From contig JAQSXU010000031.1 of NCBI GenBank assembly GCA_029256485.1, positions 1 to 42,820 of the forward strand: a stretch of DNA of 42,820 nucleotides, written 5' to 3'. Made by a program: the position numbers and the translations under genes. Positions 41,704-42,820 of this stretch are shown one piece after another (position 1 is the first letter of the stretch; the number at the start of each line of letters is the position of its first letter). The notes beneath the pieces were generated by a model. The model ran no database searches and had not been told where the DNA came from. It worked only from the letters and a program-made list of their open reading frames with translations. Source of the stretch: Clostridiaceae bacterium. Its GTDB lineage: Bacteria > Bacillota_A > Clostridia > Clostridiales > Clostridiaceae.

Positions 41704-42820
41704 ATGCTGCAACTTAATCATTTTATAAATAAATATAAACATTTATATAAGAAAAATCTATTGAAAAATATTCTGCTGATGATTATTGTAATGGCAATTT
41801 GTACCATTGTATCGATAGTCTTTAATAATCTTAATATGTCAGAAACTAATATTGTAATGATATATTTGCTGGGGATTCTGTTGTATTCATATATGGCTGA
41901 GGGATATGTATACAGTTTTTTTGCTTCTGTGAGTGGTGTGCTTCTTTACAATTTCTTTTTTACTGAACCATATTACACTCTTCAGGTGTATAGTCCTGAT
42001 TATCCTATAATATTTCTTGTTATGTTTATTGTAGGTTCCATTACAAGCATGCTTACAATACGGGTTAAAATTGAGAGCCAGCTTGTTGTTGACAGGGAAA
42101 AGTATATATCCTCATTATATTATGTTACAAAACGTCTTCTTGATGTAAAGAGCTGTAATGAATTGGCTGAAATATCTGCAGATGAACTTTCGAAACAATT
42201 TAATGCCGATGTTCTCGTAAGCTTTTTTAACTCCTCAGGTAATGTTACTTGCAGAATTGTAAATGGAGAAGATGTTTTTAATGATGGAACAGATTACATG
42301 GCTTCTATGGAAGCTTATCAATCAGGTAGCCCTTGTGGAAATGGCACAACGCTTTTTTCTGGTGCAAAGGCATATTATTCTCCAATATTAAGTCATAACG
42401 GATCATTGGGTGTAATTGGAATTTCACTGCGCAACAATGGTTCCCTCATTAATACACAGCGCACGTTTATTGATGTAATATCAAGACAAATTGCAGTAGT
42501 GCTGGAACGTGAGAGAATATATGAAAAACAGCAAAAAACACAAATGGAAATACAAAAGGAACGACTGCGGTCTGATATATTAAGATCCATATCTCACGAT
42601 CTTCGAACACCGCTGGCAGGAATAATGGGATTGGCAAGCACAGCCCATGACAACTATGAAAAATTGAGCGATGAAGTGAAAATTACTTTTTTGCAAAGTA
42701 TTTATGAAGATGCAGACTGGCTGAATGAGTTAGTTGAAAACATACTGCAGACAACACGCTTTGAAGAAGGCAGGATTAAACTTAATATTAAGGAAGAAGC
42801 AGCAGAAGAAATAATAACTG
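41704..42820 (+). CDS. KdpD-like sensor histidine kinase without the KdpD N-terminal domain (partial)
   Basis: 372 codons, cut by the right edge; ATG after GGAGCAAA. Residues 18-125 are the four-helix DUF4118 sensor of KdpD (FFFTEPYYTLQVYSPDYPII is its hallmark). A GAF-like region follows (about 145-270), then the HisKA domain with the phospho-accepting His in RSISHDLRTPLAGIMGLAS near residue 298. The cytoplasmic KdpD and USP domains that normally precede DUF4118 are absent. Such short forms may respond to potassium or other envelope cues. A response regulator is probably just beyond the edge. Confidence 0.9.
   Translation, partial: MLQLNHFINKYKHLYKKNLLKNILLMIIVMAICTIVSIVFNNLNMSETNIVMIYLLGILLYSYMAEGYVYSFFASVSGVLLYNFFFTEPYYTLQVYSPDYPIIFLVMFIVGSITSMLTIRVKIESQLVVDREKYISSLYYVTKRLLDVKSCNELAEISADELSKQFNADVLVSFFNSSGNVTCRIVNGEDVFNDGTDYMASMEAYQSGSPCGNGTTLFSGAKAYYSPILSHNGSLGVIGISLRNNGSLINTQRTFIDVISRQIAVVLERERIYEKQQKTQMEIQKERLRSDILRSISHDLRTPLAGIMGLASTAHDNYEKLSDEVKITFLQSIYEDADWLNELVENILQTTRFEEGRIKLNIKEEAAEEIIT

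Overview
The window is low-GC DNA from an anaerobic Firmicute, most likely of the class Clostridia. Supporting signs are AT-rich codon use, strong GGAGG ribosome binding sites, TTG and GTG starts, single-membrane lipoproteins, ferredoxin-type aldo/keto reductases and Fe-S flavoproteins. I cannot name the genus. I see no rRNA, tRNA, CRISPR array, integrase or intact transposase.

Layout. (1) 1-5000: the 5' part of a chemoreceptor gene on the minus strand, with an in-frame tandem duplication of its transmembrane helix. It is followed by two modules with the same flanking repeats but different cargo (a hypothetical protein and a NUDIX hydrolase). Between them lie a RibD/DHFR-like reductase and a subtilisin-like lipoprotein. 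(2) 5100-10850: envelope proteins, including tiny membrane proteins, an HExxH metallopeptidase-like protein and a membrane/beta-propeller fusion; then a DUF2249 gene whose SD lies in a perfect inverted repeat, and a second, roughly 90% identical RibD-like reductase. (3) 11060-19740: an SBP-GGDEF-HD-GYP sensor; a LysR regulator divergent from a DAACS transporter that is followed by a class V aminotransferase; a Lin0512-family protein; and a peroxiredoxin homologue without its peroxidatic cysteine. (4) 19998-29163: a rhodanese/TVP38/Fe-S/CDP-alcohol transferase/ABC transporter cluster, which is the functional centre of the window and matches the content of the uncharacterised E. coli ydjXYZ-ynjABCDEF locus. 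(5) 29300-37400: a TetR regulator with matching operators at two genes, then a redox island with two MerR regulators, four similar MerR-type promoter/operator sites, flavodoxin-like proteins, two ferredoxin-type aldo/keto reductases and decayed gene fragments. (6) 37600-42820: a paralogue of the membrane domain from region 2, small membrane proteins, a large lipoprotein split by a frameshift, an acetyltransferase, a PEP-synthase fragment and the start of a KdpD-type histidine kinase lacking the KdpD N-terminal domains.

How the genes may work together. The operon at 21816-29163 has overlapping or closely spaced genes and pairs exported rhodaneses with TVP38/TMEM64 membrane proteins, a two-CCG-domain Fe-S protein and a YnjBCD-type importer. 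A role in sulfur-species handling coupled to uptake is a reasonable guess, but the substrate is unknown. The neighbouring transporter, desulfurase-like enzyme and cysteine-less peroxiredoxin keep the thiol theme. The MerR/AKR/flavodoxin island looks like a response to reactive electrophiles or other redox stress. Several truncated genes and dispersed repeats mark both ends of the window as actively rearranging.
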